Assembly: GCF_019649055.1 (NCBI RefSeq)
Contig: NW_026570240.1
Coordinates: 992,001-1,056,000, forward strand
Origin: Paramacrobiotus metropolitanus
Lineage: Eukaryota > Tardigrada > Eutardigrada > Parachela > Macrobiotidae
Direction: 5' to 3'
Length of the DNA: 64,000 nt
The stretch's first letter is position 1, and the number at the start of each line of letters is the position of its first letter. Shown piece by piece: positions 22,984 through 35,443 of this stretch. The notes beneath the pieces were generated by a model. It was not told where the DNA came from, did not search any database, and was given only the letters and a program-made list of their open reading frames with translations. The translations under genes were made by a program, and so were the position numbers.

Positions 22984-23556
22984 GGTTCTTGACGACAACA
23001 GACGAAAACCCGATTTTTCCGTTCAGAGTATCGCTACAAGGGCTTTCAGTTATTAGAGCTTTCAGTAAGACTTAAGAGTTCCCTTGCTGAACGAACAAAC
23101 TACCAAAAATATTACCAAAAAGAATACTTCTTCTAAGATGAAAGTATCACAGAATCTGTTTCACAAAATTATAAAAAATTAAAAATGATGGCGATTTGTT
23201 AAAAGTCAGCTGTTCCACAAAACTTGCTAGCGCTATAGTAAGCAGACGATGGCGCTGGCCCTTTCAGCTTCTTGTCGCAAGCGCGGCCGCCTATGTTGCG
23301 ATTTGTCTGCGGTAGTACTTAGTTGTAAGACTAAAACAAAACTCGTAGTTACTCTTCTCTTCTGTCTAGAATCTATACGTAGATATTATTATTTATTGCT
23401 GTAGTTTGAAACTTTGAAATGAATCTTGTTTGTCTTGTTACGTGTGTGCTGGTTTTGATTTTTTGAACTGGGCCTCTGGTATATCAGATTTTGTGACGGC
23501 AAGAGACCTTCCTATGGGTGAAGTCCATAATCTCATTATCCTGTGATAAGTGCTGG
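22984..23556. promoter_or_regulatory. Divergent intergenic region before OPA1
   Basis: This separates the start codons of the unrecognised minus-strand gene and OPA1. It should hold both 5' UTRs and promoters. No TATA box was evident; the call is from gene order. Confidence 0.45.
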
Positions 23557-26500
23557 ATGATAACCAAAATGTCTTCTCTCTTTGGATGGCGCACTGCGTC
23601 CCAGCACACCCAGTTGTTACGAGCGCTTCCTTTGCGGACACGCATATATCGCAGCATAAACCTTAATGTAAGAGATAATGCTGCTAGAAAAAGCTTTGTG
23701 AAGCATTGGGTTCGAGTGCTGTACGCAGTATTTGGAGCAGCAGTGGCCAAATGTGTTTATGACCACAGAGAGCAAGCCAGAACTCAGGTGCGTGTTGAAT
23801 CTGGTAACAAATTACTTACAACCATAGGCGGCTGGAACCCCTCGGCCAGGGGGCCATGGCCCCCTCCAAAAAAAATTTTTTAACATAGTGGTGTATGGGC
23901 CTGGCCCACCCCAAAGCCAATAGTGCTGACCCACCCCAAACTGGGAAGCTCCAGCCGCCCCTGCTTACAACTGTTGAGTTTGCACTTTAAAAATATTATT
24001 TAGATGGAGCTTCGGTTTCTCTGAGTTATTATTGTAGATTTAATTTTTGGCTGAAATGATGGGGGGTTTGTTTTTGAATGGCGAAGTGTTCACGATTGTA
24101 TTTATGAACATTATTGATAATTGTGTTTACTACGTACTCCCAGTCCCGTCAGTCTAATAACTCTGATTTGTGTTTAACAGAAATCCAGAAAACTCAGGTT
24201 GAACACTTCAGCGCCATTTACACCTGTAATTCGTTTCGAATGCACAATTCCGTCGCTTGTAACCCAATTCCGGACATACGACAGTTTCGGAAGTTTTATT
24301 GGACTTTTGAAGGGACATTCTGATCTCTTCGATTTCAATTTGTCCGACCCGGCAGGATTATGGCGACAGCAAAGGTATGCTCAATGTTACCAAAGGACTG
24401 CTTTGTGAACGGAACAGTGTGATTATAAATTGGTTAGTATGTCGTGGGCTTGTCTAAGTACATTTTTGTTTTTTTCTAAATTTGCAGACCGTTTTCGTAT
24501 TCGGTTTCCTTCAAACCGCTGCTTGTGCACAGTGTAGCTGCAAGATCGGACGCCGGTAGCCGTTCCGCAGTGAGTTGCTTCCGACTGTTTTACTTTATGC
24601 GTATTCCGATTAACAATAGTAGGCGTCAGTAATAAGTAATAAGCGACCCTGACCTCTCTGTTTTAGTTGTAAAAGTTCTGAGCATCATTTTTGTAGTGTA
24701 CTTATTTTTACAGTATATTGATTTTTGAAGTATTATTTTTGGAAATCTTTACGGTTGCACTTTTTCGTGATAGCATTTATGGAACTTTCTCACTTTCTCT
24801 GTATAACTGTTATTAATTACTGTGCGAATATCTAACAGTCTACGCTTGTAGAGTTTCCCGTCGGAAACTGTGGATGACCAGATAGCATCGTTGGAAAGCG
24901 AATTATTAAAAGAGCAGGTATAAAATAGAATTAACTGCGTGTCCATGTGCTACATATGCTTTATCTTTCGGCAACGTTCTGGAATTCCGCGCTTCGTTTC
25001 AGCTGCGGTATCAGCAGAGCATTTTCAAGCTGGAAAAAGAGAACCAAGAACTTCGCCGACAAATTTTATTGCGACAGGAAGGGAGAGATATGATGTCGCG
25101 CAAGCTAAAAGTATTATTAGCATTTAACACTGTATTAAGCAGTTGTTTTGTTCGAATAGATTGTAACATCTTGATTCTTGAATATTTTCAGAGAAACCCA
25201 ATTGAAATGTACAGCGAAGTGCTGGACGAAGTCATTGATTTGCGAAATACCTTCGATACGCAGATTAGTCTGCCGCAGGTAACGTCGAAGTGTTTAAGAA
25301 AAGATTAAATTTTTATTTAGGTTCATCCTCAACGCTCAACGTTCATAGATCGTCATTGTTGGAGACACAAATTCTGGCAAGAGTAGCTTGTTGGAAATGT
25401 TGCTGAGGACACGTATTTTTCCGAGGTAATATCTGCTGCTTTCTGTTTTCACGTGATGTGATATGATTTTGCTGTATTATTTTTAGGAATGAATATAAGC
25501 CGCAAGTTCCTGTTAAATTCACGCTATGTGAGGGCCCATACCATTTAGCGCAGTTTAACGATACCGACCGGGAATTCGATTTGGAAAACGGATCTGATGT
25601 AAGCGGTAATTAAAGTCTTTCAATGTGTCCAAATTTCATCTTATTAATAACGTGTGCTGCCTAGATCGAGGAATTACGCAAGGAACTGGAATTGCGCGTG
25701 AAATCTGTCGCTAATTCCGATGCACCTGCCTCGGTGGTGTCCCTAACAATCTGGGGTCCAAACTTAAGCCGAATGGTTATTGTCGATCTGCCGGCATTAC
25801 CTCTGGTCAGCGCACTTTACTGAAAATGAGTGCGGTTTTCCGATTTTACTATCCGAATAATGATTCTGTGTTGACTATTTAGGGAATCTATAATGATCCG
25901 GTGGCGACGGTTTCTGAAACCACCCGAGAATTTTGTTACAATCTTTTGCGGAGTCCGCAGACTTTGCTCTTGTGTACAATTGGTGCGTAATAACTAATAC
26001 GGAGAACGGTGATTGCTGTTAAGCACCAGTGTCAGTTTTTCTGGTGTAAATGCTGTTCTCCACTTGTTTTTGTTTAGTTATCTTAATTTAACGTACACTG
26101 TTGGGGCAGATGCGTCGCGTGATTCGCCCTACAGTCGAGCCGTCGAACTTGTAAAGGACTTCGATTCCGACGGTGTACGGTCGGTGTTTGTGTTGACCAA
26201 AACCGATTTAGTGGAAACTAGTTTGGCCGACCCAGAAAAGGTAACCGAAATCTGTTTTCGTTGAGCGCTTGAATAAATCAGATGATTTTGAAGATTCGGC
26301 GAGTTACCGATGGCTCATTATTTCCGCTCAAAGGATCGGGTTTTTATGTTGCGGTGCCTGCAAGAGGTTTGCTATCTGCCTTTGTTTAGTTGAATAAATG
26401 CAATGCGATAACTTAATAGACTTCTTGCAGGATCAAAAACAGAGCCGATAGAAGATGTCGAAGCCTTCGAGAAAAAGTTTTTTTCCGAATCGAGCTTGTT

Positions 26501-29500
26501 CAGGTAAAACGGAATAAAATACAGTACCGTAGACTAGGTAAAGCCTTTTGATAGTATTTTTTCATTCGGATCGGATTCGTTAAAGATCGGATTCGTTGAA
26601 GTCCACTACTTGCACAGTGAAGAACATGAGTGCAGGAATTGCTGACTTGTTCTGGCAGTTTGTGAAAAACTCCCTACGCTATCAGATCGATTTCCTCAAA
26701 GGTTGGTGAAGTAGCTGCAGCTGCAATATATCGCAGGTTTTTTTAACAAGTAAGCGATATCTTTCTAGCCCGCAAAGCTGCGCTGGAGAAAGACTGGAAG
26801 ACTAAATTTTATAAGGCACGCGTTTTGGACCGGGTATGTGTATACTACGTGATACGTAATGTTGCCGCTCTGGCACACTGCCGATTCCTTTACTGAAATT
26901 TAGGGGGGAAATTTATTCGGGATTAGAGCCCCCAAACAGTATACTGTACTGCCGTATACGGCATACTGTACGGCACAACAGTACGTAACCGTAGTGAAAA
27001 TTGGTACAATCGGGATGTACCGCAGTATTTAATGTGAAATTTATTGTGATGTATTCATTTTCAGGATGAATTATACGAAACAGGGCGCATGCAACTGCTT
27101 GACGATGTTGCAAAGCTGAACAGTGTTCCATCCTCAACTTGGTAAACACTGCCGCAATGGTCGTTTTTTCTTCCCGGAAATGTTATCTTGGTAGCGATTG
27201 CCTAAGTATTCATCGGTCTTAATGTGATTTTAGGGAAACAGAATTTGAAGAGAATTTATGGAATTCTGTGGCGGATTACATATTTGATAACGTTTACGTA
27301 CCGATTGCAACTGGATCAAGCAAGACTGAGTATGCTAGCAGCTATTACCTTATTGTAGCACTGTTTTATTGGATCACTTCATAAAAAACATGGTTGTCAG
27401 TTTCCGAGTTGCGACTGATCTGAGACTGAAAGCATGGGCGGATGGAATGTTTCCTTTGCGAGCTGTCGATGTATGCAGGTTTTGTGCTTCACCGTGACAC
27501 GAAACTTACTTTTGTTTAATCACCATCTTGTCGGCGCAGGTTGCCGGTTCCACATTATTCGGAAAGTTCAAACACATTATCAGCCGAAGGAAAAGCACCA
27601 AAGAGCATGACGATATCTACGATAATTTTAAAGAAACCATACTGGAACAGGCAAAGAAAACGCATCAGTGGGACACCAGGGCTCGTGAAAATTTGGTATT
27701 CAGTATACTGATAACAGTAGATTTCAGTTGGATTGTTGAAATAGAGGTCGTTCCTAATGAGTAAGAGTTACAATGCACTCAGAAGTGTGACTTACGAAGT
27801 TTGAATATAAGCAACTTTGCACATGGTGTAAAGAATGAAACCCGATTTCATAAAATCAGTATTTTCGCTATATCTTTTCGTATTTATTTTTTTCAGCGCT
27901 CTGCCTTGGTTAACACATGTGAAGCGCCATATGTGATCACTCCTGATGACTGGAATATTGCCGTCCGATTTATGGAACAGGCTTGTTCTGACCGCTTGAT
28001 CGAGGGTACCGCTTAATTTACTTAATTTAAAGCGGTTTTTATGTATTTGGGGTTGTCCGCTCCTTTGTTTAAAGTTATTATTTTAACAGTGCAGACCAAA
28101 ATTCAGGAATTTTCGGGTCCATCATCGTGGGAACGATTGTTCCTTTTCCGTTTACAAACACAAGAGCACCGTCATCGCCGAGCCGTCATGGATCAGCTGG
28201 AAAAGCTGATACTACCGAATGATGAGGTTCGATTTCGTTACCGTTAACGAATCGCAGATTAGCACTATTACAGTTTTTCGACTTACATCATTTATTGTTA
28301 GGCTCGCTTTATCAAATTAGTATGCTTAGAAATCGGGTCGTGAAAAAACATCTTTTCGTATTCGGTTCCCGTAACTTAAATCAGTAGAGCTGTTGTATTG
28401 TACTTGGTCGTGTCGGCTCTGTAGCATCGATGCGTTATAATCAAAATACCTGACACAAGGTTCAAGCGTGGGCACATTACTTACTCTGTACAGTCAAAAA
28501 TTCACTCGTAACTTAGCCATTAGTTGTATCATAAACTTTATTATTGTGTGATCACTCTTTACTTGACCATTGTCTGTCCAGCATTCATTCATTACTTACC
28601 TTCGCTCTTGCAGGATGTGGCACGCAGCCCTGAGCTATCGAAGGACGAAGTGAATGTGATACAAAAGACTCTCGAGTCGGCAAATATAAAAGTGGACGGC
28701 ATGTTCATTCGGGAGACATGGCGCTACTTGTTCTTGTCGCGTTTCCTGGAGCAGGCGGTACAAAAAGTGGCCCTCTGTGGAGAGGTTGTCGATACTGATG
28801 ATGGGGATCATTTGACGCACAAGGTGGTTACACTGTTGATCCCACTGCAGACTATTGTTCTAGCCACTGATTTCCTTGTTGTGTCGACAGGGTGATTGCT
28901 CAGACGTGGAGTTATTTTATCGCGTAAAGCGGATGATCCGAACAGCAAGTGTCGCACTACGCCAGCAGCTTGCCACCACTGAATGTTAGTGAAGTGCCAC
29001 TCGGTCGGAGGGGATGGGGGCGTGTTTAAGACACTTGTTGGGATTAATGCGTGTATTCTCTGGTGCGTTGTAGTGGGGCGCCTGGAGAGTGAGGTTAGGC
29101 AAATACTTGACGGATTGGAACGGGATCCGGTTAGGATTAAACAGTACTTTAACCATGCCAGGATTGGCTTAGCCGAAGAATTAAGTAAGTGCGCTGCTCA
29201 TTATGGATAATAAGCATGCCACGAAAATGTGTGGACGGATACTGGCTGCAGCTGAACTGCAGCGGCACACGATATCTTAGAAATGCTCATTAAAGTAATT
29301 ATCTGGCAATGAAGTCATGCCAGAATTATGCTTCCATATCTGATTGCAGCCCTTACATATGATGCGAACTCGCTGTTGTGCAAATGAATTGCTTAAGTTT
29401 ACAGCTCTTATACCGCCTTATCACTTTGCGCAAAATATCATAACGATTTTTACTCAGGGAATTGCGATTTTTACTTTATTTGGTTATTGTTTTAGAAAAG

Positions 29501-29602
29501 ATTACAACAATTCAAGAAAAGCTGGAGGATTTGCAGAAGCTTCTGGAAGAAGAAGAACCGATTCATTCACGTGGGAGCTTTTCAGCCGATGACAATGCAT
29601 GA
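23557..29602 (+). CDS. OPA1: OPA1-like mitochondrial inner-membrane dynamin GTPase
   Basis: I read 25 exons: 23557-23787, 24181-24374, 24488-24569, 24852-24917, 25003-25110, 25192-25278, 25349-25425, 25487-25598, 25665-25805, 25883-25982, 26110-26240, 26282-26366, 26431-26503, 26586-26701, 26769-26833, 27065-27141, 27234-27329, 27401-27470, 27540-27695, 27897-28005, 28090-28226, 28614-28784, 28891-28984, 29074-29184, 29496-29602. They give 931 residues (human about 960). OPA1 fuses inner membranes and shapes cristae. The N-terminus is Arg-rich and targeting-like. A coiled coil (L-E-K-E-N-Q-E-L-R) precedes the GTPase domain. G1 is G-D-T-N-S-G-K-S (261-268) and G4 is T-K-T-D (429-432). The stalk and C-terminal helices match OPA1 (K-E-H-D-D-I-Y-D, E-E-L-K-K-I). 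Odd: the switch-I T-R-S-P is missing (K-P-Q-V at 286-289), and G3 reads D-L-P-A (360-363). An ATG at 23569 is an alternative start. Confidence 0.93.
23823..23963. mobile_element. hAT-type MITE, 141 bp, in OPA1 intron 1
   Basis: The element is bounded by an exact 8-bp direct repeat CTTACAAC (23815-23822 and 23964-23971), the target-site length of hAT transposons. Its ends are inverted: the left begins CATAGGCGGCTGGA and the right, on the minus strand, begins CAGGGGCGGCTGGA. The CAGGGGCGG start is typical of hAT termini. It has no coding capacity, so it is a non-autonomous copy. Two mismatches in the left terminus suggest it is not very young. Confidence 0.88.
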
Positions 29603-32600
29603 TACGTGTGCATTTGGTTTCTTGCTAGTCCAATGTGTGCCAGCTCAGTGGTTTGGTTTTTATTTTGTTAACGGCTATTACCTTTGCCTTAATCATGATT
29701 AACCCTAGCAAGCCTGTAAAGATGTTTTACTAAGTGCGTTTGGCTTGTGATAATGATGTCTTTTGTGGTGTTTGTGTGGAGTTCAGATGTGGCGGATTAA
29801 ACACGCGAACATAATCAAAAGCGGGAAACAGCGAGCGCTGGCTGAAAGCGACGATATCCCGCCGTGCGCGGAACATGATGCCGGTAGTGTATCGGTTAAT
29901 CCTGCGGACAAAAAGTCGGCTTTATGCACAAGGAGACCTGAATATCGGTGAATTAGCGTGCTGGGAAAGTGGAAACCAATAGACATCGGTATGTCTTTTC
30001 TGGTGTAATCTTTCGGAAAGAAAAGGCTACCTCCTGGAGTGTGGCTCGTAATTGCTGCAGTTGGGACGATTGCATATAGACTCACATACGGCGTTGGATG
30101 CGAGGATACCGACAGGTGACTTGCATGACTCATAATGTGCAAATCTGTAAAGGTCGCATAGCAAAACCCAGTGCAGATTATAAGTCTGTATAGATACTGT
30201 CGATTACGCGCAACAACGGTTTAAGTTGACAAAGTTTAAAAAAATCCGAGCACCGATGAACGCATAGGTCAGCTAATGAGTTGTGGGTCGAATTACCTGT
30301 GTAATGCCATAGGAGAAGCGATTTCACATCAGCCATCAAAAATTGCGAAGATCGATCGTAATATAGGTGTTGGTTTCTTTTACGCATGTTATACTTTGTA
30401 GTTAGGTGATAATCGTAAGAGGCAAAGCGTCATTTGCCACAAATACAATGTTGATATGAAAATGCATTATATTATTATTATGAAAATTATGTTGTGCTCT
30501 GCGCTTTGGTTTGTACTCTGAATATTTCAATGGGGTATATGAATATTTGCGTTTGTTTTTCAGATTTTACAGATATCACTAATTTTCCGGTTGCCGCCGA
30601 GACGCTGTAATCCTCCTGTCTTCTTTGAAATTCCAAGACAATCCAGTAATCCTGCAAAACGAAGCTTTTGCCTTTAAATGGCAAATATAATAAACACAAA
30701 GCCTAGGATCGTTTTCACATAATCTTCGCTGTAATACATAGTGCGAGTCTTACCATGCCTTGTAAGTTTCAATGAAACATCGCTATTAACTATAGGAGCA
30801 CGGAGCAATAATGTAAAAGCTCACATTTTAGACAATACGCAAGGATGAAATGCATAAGATAAGTAACTTCGACTTTGCTGTTACAGTTTTATTAGTACTG
30901 ATCATGGGCAGGATCAAATACTGATTCGTATGTAGATCACCTAATCCACTGTTGATAAATATACAATGATAAATAAGCTTAAACAGAAACCACAACTCTG
31001 CATTCTGCAGGCTACCTAAATGTCCGCTATCGTAAATAAACATTTTGTTAGAGTGAGTAACGGACGTGATGCAAGATCAATAGCACCGGAATGCAAGATC
31101 AACAATGCTTGTGGGCAGTTATAATTACACCGATTGCGCTATATAGCCGGCAGTGTATGCATAGCTGTGAAGTGTGGACCAGGTGTAGGAGCAGCTTGCG
31201 TCAAGGAAAATCTTTGGCAAAAAGCAATTAATGCGTCCTGTGGCCTGATAGCACCTTTTGTCTAGTTTGCCTCATAAACGCATATATTATGTCTGGTATT
31301 GTGCGATAATGCGTAGGTTAAATACTACCTGTCAAGAACGCAACAGCCAGTGCAGACATTTTGGGAAAAGTTGTGAAGACTCATTAAGACATGTGTTCAG
31401 TATCGCCCGATCTCATTCACAAGAACAAAAAGCCAGTTGATGGATCTAACTACTTCCCAAAGACAATCAGATAACAAACCTTTCGATGCCAAAAAGAACC
31501 AACGTCTCGACTCCCCATTTGCCAAGAGAAAGATAATCAGCGTAATGATTGCGCGCATTATGAATGAAAGTATCGGAGAAGCAAATGAACCAGCTTCTAA
31601 ACAAAATTCTGATTTTATCACTCATATTTATGCGTGGGCAGCCGATATACGGTAATTGGCATTACGTTCTGCACTTGTAACTTATTTAGCAACCGGTATC
31701 ACACCGCAATTTATAAATGTCTGAAACTAGCAGTGTCAGCCGCCTTCTTTATTTGCATCGTACGTAAAGTTGTAGAAACAAACAAAATAATCTTTGCAGT
31801 TACCATTTCACATCTGCACAACATGTATTGCATAAAACGTGCATAAGAGTATGTAGTGTAAAACGATTTTAACGACGGTTAATCAAGCCATTGAAGCCTT
31901 GTGGCGCATTGTTGATTGTATCTGTGCACAGTTCGCATGCAAGATTGCACTGAAGACAAGGCTTTTGAAATTAATACTGCAGAATCGCAAGCTGTGGTGT
32001 GAGCTTTAAAAGGAGCAGTGAGTGTCTACAATTGCGTCACTAACAATAAGTTTGGACGAAATAGCACCGTAGTGCACAAGCTACGGTAACATGCATATTT
32101 GTATTTCTATGCATTATGAATATAATACTACTGTGTGTGACACTGTGCTTCTGACACTGTCACCAATATTTTGCAGCAACATGACGTTATATTGGGCGCC
32201 GTACAAATAATATTATATCGACGTCAACGTTGTGGCCAAAATATACCGGTTGTGGTCATCGATGGATGCCTCGCGGATTATCGTTCCATTAGGACCGGCA
32301 ACCCATTTACAGAGGGCCGATAATGCTATAGGTTTAGATACAGCATACCTGTCCAAATTGAATTACTTAAAATATCCTTTTTTGTTGAAACTATACGAGT
32401 AAAGCCGTGAAGAAGTTCGTTCATCTAATCTGCGCAGTCCGCAGATGGAAGGGATAATCGCACTTGAACCCGTTTCCAAGATCTCTCGAAACGACACACA
32501 AGCCGAACAGTCAATATTCCTTCAGAACAAAATACTAATCCATACTGTTTTGCAATTAAGCTCTACACTTTACTGGCAGAATGGACTATCTTTCTCACAA

Positions 32601-35162
32601 TTTTGACGCCCTTCTCCGGCGATGGTTCATTCGTTCTGATCAAACAGATCGGCTAAATGTCCCGATGAGCCTGCTGAATGCTTCAGCAATGGGGAAAATT
32701 TTTTTAAAAACTTCACAAGTGATTATAAATACATAAAAATATTTACGAGTGAAACAGCCCGCAGTCGAGATATCCTGTTTACCTGTGCTGCACTACAGTA
32801 GTACTTCCGATTCGAACGTATATACAAAATAGAAGCAGTGTTGCGACACGCAGTACTTAATCGTGATCGTTTTTTTCAGACATCTCTGCTACCTTTTTTT
32901 TTGAAAGTTACACTTTCTAGTTAAACATTGTGCGGTTACTCCATTAATTATTATATCGCCCAGTACTCCATGTTTTAGGGAAATTTGTTTCATACTAACA
33001 AAGACTAAGTTTTGCTGTGGATAGATCTAGACAGAGTGTTGGCATTGATGGATATTTTGTTGTAGCGTCTATTAAGTGTTTAGTCATCTTCTGGCCATGA
33101 GAACACTCAAACAATTACCGAGCGATGCGGAACAAGGTAAGTAAAGTAATTGTCGGAGCGCGCGAAATTTCTAAAAGGAAAAAATCTCCGCAGGGGGCAC
33201 CACTCACCACTGCACAGAGCGCTGCTCGGTGGGGGTCCATCATTCATTACCGGGAATCCGTTGTAATTAAGCATAAAAATCTACCGATGACAACTTAACG
33301 AGTGTCGCGATATGGAAGCAGGTGGTAAGGACGATGACAAGGGTCTCCTGTTGTTTTCGCACCGGGCACGGCATTTGTCGGCAGCCGACTACGTGGTCAG
33401 CCGGCAAACACTGCCAGCTGGATTCTTTTAGTCCGGCTCCGTGGGACACGACGCAGAGGCTGTTTCTTTCCAGTTTGTCACCGCATCACAAATGTTATGG
33501 CATCGTTATGCTGCTTTGTAATAACTAATTACCGAACTTAACCATCAGTTAATCAAAGATTAAGGTTGTAATATGGATAAGACGCCTCGCGAAAACTAGA
33601 ACAATCCCAAAATACCACTTGTTACATTTGTTTTGGTTACTCTTTTAGCCTAAATGAATTTTTATATTTTTATAATCTAGACGACAAGGTTTTTTCGTTT
33701 ATCGACAACGCAATTGTTACAGCGGTTTTAGTAAACAATAGACAGCTTCTTCACGCGCGAAGTACCTATTTTCTTTTCTACACATTTAGCAGTTTGTACG
33801 CATGCCACTTTGTTTTGCAACAAATGCATTAGCCCTTGCTGCGATTTTACGTTGCAGTGTGCGGAAAGGTCACAACTCACTGTCAACATTTTAACAAATA
33901 GCCGCAATTTTGCTTAATAAATGCCCAAGAGGAAAGTGCACTTCGAATTGCGAAAGGATTTCTGCGCAGAAAAATGAATGAATTGAGTTATGACTATCAT
34001 GACTATATGCATTCTTGTACATATGCATAATCTTCGATACGATTACAAAGAAAGTCGTAAGAGTAGCGTGTTACCACACCCAGAGCAACATCCGCTGCCA
34101 TTTTGAATACCTTTTGATGCCGTGCCTGCTTCTCCACCCCGTGAAACTGTTACAGCATCTCACAAAACATCTCAAGATTTACCAGCAACTGTTACCATTG
34201 CGGCAAAATGAGAGCCATAAATCCATTTATATGCTTATGGCCTTTTGCCGGCTTTCATGTCAATGGTGATGAATGAAACGCGACTGTCTGGCCCAGTAAT
34301 GATTTCTTACGAAAACCTCAATGGGATTTACAACGCTCTAATGGAGAAATTCCCACACATGAAATGCTATTTATGACGGCAGGGCTATAAATGCCCAATG
34401 GATGTCCGCTTCTCACCACATGAGTTTTCATTAGAGATATTCATGAAGAACATTTTTGTAAATGTTCCCACCAGAATCTGTTAGAAGAAGCCAGTCTGCC
34501 TGTTATTAAAAACCAGGTGTCGGAAATAGACCAGCAGTGTACTACAACGAATTGTACAACTGATAGTAAGTTAAGAACGATAGTTATTTGTAACATGTTG
34601 ACGAAACGCCGCAGAAAAATTAATCATTATTAATTTTGTTGTTGTCCTTTTCCTGGTCACCTGGAAAAACACCACCGGCAAAGATAAGACTAGTTGCAAG
34701 CAAAGTCTGTCTATGTCCACGACCCACTCTATTGCAGGTGTTACACAATAATTCTAAGTTGACTACCGCATGTGCCGGTATATTTGTATAGCCGTCAAAA
34801 ATCAATTTTCTTACAAGTAATAAATTGTTTTTTCCCGGAATTTGGGAGAAGGCGTTCCAGTTCGATCGTTAGCAGGTTGTAAGCCATGATTGCAATTGGT
34901 TCAACTTCTCTCGTTAGCGGTATACCGCAACAGATTAACGCCGGAGGAACGCTGGCTCCGAATGACTTACCTTTCGTCACCCCTTCTCACATTGCAGTCA
35001 AATGCGCATACATACGAGTACATACCCGTGATTGCCGTAATCACAGGCACGGAGGCAGCTGCTTTCTTAAGACAGATATGGTTACATGCTTCCGCTCTTC
35101 AATCGACGCTCATTGTAGCCAACCCCTCTGGCCAGCACATTGGGCGCTGGGCACACCTGGGC
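29603..35162. other. Gene-poor region upstream of the HES-type gene
   Basis: About 5.5 kb without a gene I can support. It is AT-rich with only short open frames. Worth noting: a short Ig-like peptide frame at 32005-32090; a small exon-like frame at 33098-33136 followed by a consensus GTAAGTAA donor; and near-consensus Su(H)-type TTCCCAC words at 34351-34357 and 34465-34471. Long empty flanks are common around developmental regulators, so this may hold enhancers of the downstream HES gene. Confidence 0.5.
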
Positions 35163-35170
35163 TATAAAAG
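35163..35170 (+). promoter_or_regulatory. TATA box of the HES-type gene
   Basis: TATAAAAG in a GC-rich setting lies about 280 bases before the first ATG at 35444. Transcription would start near 35195. A CACGCG word, the class of site bound by Hairy proteins, lies at 35234-35239 within the inferred 5' UTR. Confidence 0.7.
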
Positions 35171-35443
35171 GGAGAAGCAGTTAGGTGAAAACTCCATGCG
35201 CCTGGTTTAGTAGTTGGTTATGCGGCCAGTGGTCACGCGAATGCAATTAAACCAGTGCAACTGACTGGAACAACTGGATAGTCTGCCGAAGCGCCTCGCT
35301 ACCGCTGCTGAATAAGTTCCAGATTTGCGTTATTTTATCCCCATCGCAGTCGCGTATTTTCCAGCTTTTATCCGAGCTACAATATATACAGAAGTTCCGT
35401 TCTGTGTAATTTTCTTACTTTGCATCGTATCCGGCACACTGAA

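Noticed and set aside
23518-23883. Open frame continuing through the hAT MITE into a short tail
   Set aside because: The frame is real only up to 23787, where a splice donor matches the next OPA1 exon; the rest is intron and transposon.
23557-29602. First reading of the gene as mitofusin
   Set aside because: The coiled coil, P-loop context, K-E-H-D-D-I-Y-D block and C-terminal helices match OPA1 and not mitofusin.
31437-31655. 72-codon hydrophilic open frame
   Set aside because: Short, unrecognised and without any context; within chance expectation.
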